Program-made: the position numbers and the translations under genes
Assembly: GCA_012799075.1 (NCBI GenBank)
Contig: JAAZLZ010000072.1
Coordinates: 1 to 23,600 of the forward strand
Length of the DNA stretch: 23,600 nucleotides
Source of the DNA: Bacillota bacterium
GTDB taxonomy: Bacteria > Bacillota > Limnochordia > JAAZLZ01
Direction: 5' to 3'
In this document: positions 22,168 to 23,600 of the stretch, piece after piece
Layout of the letters: every line of letters begins with the position of its first letter
Position numbering within the stretch: the stretch's first letter is position 1
The notes under the pieces: generated by a model
What the model was told of the DNA's origin: nothing
Seen by the model: the letters and a program-made list of their open reading frames with translations, nothing else
Database searches by the model: none

Positions 22168-22668
22168 ATGATGCGGAATCTGATTGTCATCCTGCTGGCG
22201 ATCTCTTCCCTTTGGACCGCCTATCCCTTTCTTTACGCACCCCCCGCTCCAGGACCTGAAACCCAGATCATGGTCGATAAGGCCATCAACCGCCTTTACC
22301 TTTATCAAGGGGGCAAGCTGACCAAGACTTACCCCGTTGCCACGGGTCGAACCCCCGAGCTCACCCCCGAAGGGAGGTTCCAGGTGATAGAAAAGGAAGC
22401 TAGTCCCGATGGATTGGGAGAAGATCGGATCTTCGGGACCCGCTGGTTGGGGCTAAGTTCCGACGGGCAAAAGCATGGCATCCACGGGACCAATGATCCC
22501 AAGTCCATCGGCCGCCATGCATCAGCGGGATGCATTCGCCTGCACAACCAAGATGTGGAGGAGCTTTACGCGGCGATCCCCATGGGCACCCCCGTCACTA
22601 TCCGGAAGGGCTCCCCCTTCCACCGCCGCCTGGTGGACTTCATCCACCGAGCAGCCAGGACGGGATGA
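22168..22668 (+). CDS. L,D-transpeptidase (YkuD domain)
   Basis: A 166-residue cell-wall enzyme expected to make 3-3 peptidoglycan cross-links or attach groups to peptidoglycan, outside the membrane. It has an N-terminal signal/anchor (residues 3-23) followed directly by a YkuD domain: IMVDKAINRLYLYQGGKL, YPVATGR and the catalytic block HGTNDPKSIGRHASAGCIRL with Cys122 as nucleophile. No LysM or other wall-binding domain is present, so it is a minimal form. ATG at 22168 or 22171; the second has better spacing from GGAGG (22159-22163). The last 29 bases overlap the convergent DctM gene. The 125-base gap to the divergent SDR gene shows no clear promoter. Confidence 0.93.
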   Translation: MMRNLIVILLAISSLWTAYPFLYAPPAPGPETQIMVDKAINRLYLYQGGKLTKTYPVATGRTPELTPEGRFQVIEKEASPDGLGEDRIFGTRWLGLSSDGQKHGIHGTNDPKSIGRHASAGCIRLHNQDVEELYAAIPMGTPVTIRKGSPFHRRLVDFIHRAARTG

Positions 22669-23600
22669 GCAGGGAGAATTCGGGGAAGTAGCTAATCAAG
22701 AGCAAAGCTGCGAGTAGGGCCGCCAGAAAGGGTTTCAGTTCCGAGAGGAACTCTCCGTAGGGTACGTTGGCCATCAGGGCGGCGGCGAAGCCAATGGGGC
22801 CCACAGGAGGGGTGAGGGCTCCAATCGTCAAGTTGACCGTAACCATGATGGCAAAGTGGGCAGGTTCCATGCCCAACACAAAGCAAAGGGGTCGGAATAA
22901 AGGCACCGTTAGAGCAAGAATCACAAGGCCGGGTATGAACATGCCCGCGACCAAGAGGGTGAGATTGATCAGCAGCAGAAGGGCCCAGTTGGGCAGGATT
23001 AGTCCCGCAATCACTCTGGCCACGAGCTGGGTGACCCCCAACCAGGACAGGGCCCAGCCAAGGGCTTCAGCGCTAGCCATGAGCAGCAGCACCGCGGCGG
23101 CCCGCAGGCCCACTTCCTCCAAAATGGCGGGCATCTCCTGCCAAGTCAAATCACGGTAAATCAAGGTCGATACGACCAGGCTGCAGCATAGGACCACCGC
23201 CCCAGCTTCCTCAGGGGCAGACAGGGTTATGCCTAGGAGCAGCAGCAAAGGTGTCAACAGGGCCCAAAAGCCCTCGCGGGCAGCATGGCGGAAGGACTCC
23301 GGGGAAAAGGAGAATGCCAGGGGATAGCCCCGATTCTTAACCACCAGATAGACAGCCGCCATCAACGACGCGGCCATGAGCATCCCGGGCAGGACTCCGG
23401 CCAAGAGTAGAAATCTGACCTCGATGCCTGCCAGCACCCCGTAGACCACCAGGATAATGCTGGGAGGAATAATGGGTCCGATGATGGCTGAAGATGCCAG
23501 GACGGCGGCGGCGAAGGACCGGGGAAATCCCGCCCGGGTCATGCCGTGGATTTCCACTTCTCCTGCGCCCCGGGCGATGACCCCTGCGGAACTGGACATC
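22640..23600 (-). CDS. dctM: TRAP transporter large permease DctM, 3' part
   Basis: The C-terminal roughly 320 residues of a second TRAP large permease, cut by the right edge of the window. The visible part enters within the motif that in full proteins reads GxSGSA, then has SSAIIGPIIPPSIILVVYG, LLAGVLPGMLM, a long hydrophobic middle, and NLTIGALTPPVGPIGF before the final helices, all as in DctM. The region that is GIFTPTEAAAV in most DctM proteins is TLSAPEEAGAVV here. The first methionine visible at 23599 is internal, so the true start lies outside. It differs clearly from the DctM at 6067, so it is a separate transporter. It overlaps the end of the L,D-transpeptidase gene by 29 bases. Confidence 0.93.
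   Translation of the reverse strand, partial: MSSSAGVIARGAGEVEIHGMTRAGFPRSFAAAVLASSAIIGPIIPPSIILVVYGVLAGIEVRFLLLAGVLPGMLMAASLMAAVYLVVKNRGYPLAFSFSPESFRHAAREGFWALLTPLLLLLGITLSAPEEAGAVVLCCSLVVSTLIYRDLTWQEMPAILEEVGLRAAAVLLLMASAEALGWALSWLGVTQLVARVIAGLILPNWALLLLINLTLLVAGMFIPGLVILALTVPLFRPLCFVLGMEPAHFAIMVTVNLTIGALTPPVGPIGFAAALMANVPYGEFLSELKPFLAALLAALLLISYFPEFSLLIPSWLLGG

Noticed and set aside
1..23600. CRISPR array, tRNA, rRNA, insertion sequence, prophage or defence system
   Set aside because: No regularly spaced repeats, cloverleaf, transposase, integrase or phage gene was seen on either strand.

Overview
The window looks like a piece of chromosome from a moderately GC-rich anaerobic member of the Firmicutes (Bacillota), perhaps a deep-branching lineage such as Limnochordia. 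The grounds are strong AGGAGG-type ribosome binding sites, several TTG starts, a c-di-AMP (ydaO-type) riboswitch, a PTS_EIIC_2-type permease, and many TRAP and oligopeptide-type transporters next to soluble secreted flavoproteins. The secreted binding proteins and flavoproteins carry ordinary cleavable Sec signals with no lipobox. That is unusual for a single-membrane Firmicute and hints at a periplasm. The taxonomic call is an inference.

Layout. 1-393 (minus): 5' part of a PTS-type IIC permease. 566-2272: membrane-bound HD-GYP c-di-GMP phosphodiesterase. 2353-3582: DUF401 membrane permease, then a terminator. 3702-4241: unrecognised Cys-containing protein. 4473-7353: complete TRAP transporter dctP-dctQ-dctM, with a perfect 13-bp hairpin between dctP and dctQ. 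7328-8230 (minus): acetamidase/formamidase whose end overlaps dctM. 8369-9163: membrane GGDEF diguanylate cyclase with an intact inhibitory site. 9246-9519: sigma-A promoter, c-di-AMP aptamer, antiterminator and terminator. These control 9545-16307, a dppA-B-C-D-F-like peptide ABC transporter followed by a LarA-type nickel-pincer racemase. A hairpin terminator at 16319-16342 separates this operon from minus-strand genes.

Minus-strand block 20564 to 16351: a secreted fumarate/urocanate-reductase-like flavoprotein, a double hairpin, a uroporphyrinogen-decarboxylase-family protein that has lost the zinc-binding cysteines of the methyltransferases, and a second, divergent secreted flavoprotein. 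Upstream of it lies an SDR dehydrogenase plus VOC protein pair (22042 to 20798) with its own strong terminator. 22168-22668 encodes an L,D-transpeptidase. Its end overlaps the end of a second, partial TRAP DctM permease (minus strand, running off the right edge).

Taken together the region looks like a scavenging and reduction island. Two TRAP systems bring in organic acids, and a peptide-type ABC importer is under c-di-AMP control. An amidase, a LarA-type racemase/epimerase, an SDR and a VOC enzyme process small acids or amides. Two exported flavoenzymes may use unsaturated acids as electron acceptors. The most unusual parts are the riboswitch-controlled transporter-larA operon and the flavoprotein / UROD-like / flavoprotein unit. 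No CRISPR array, tRNA, rRNA, insertion sequence or phage gene was seen.
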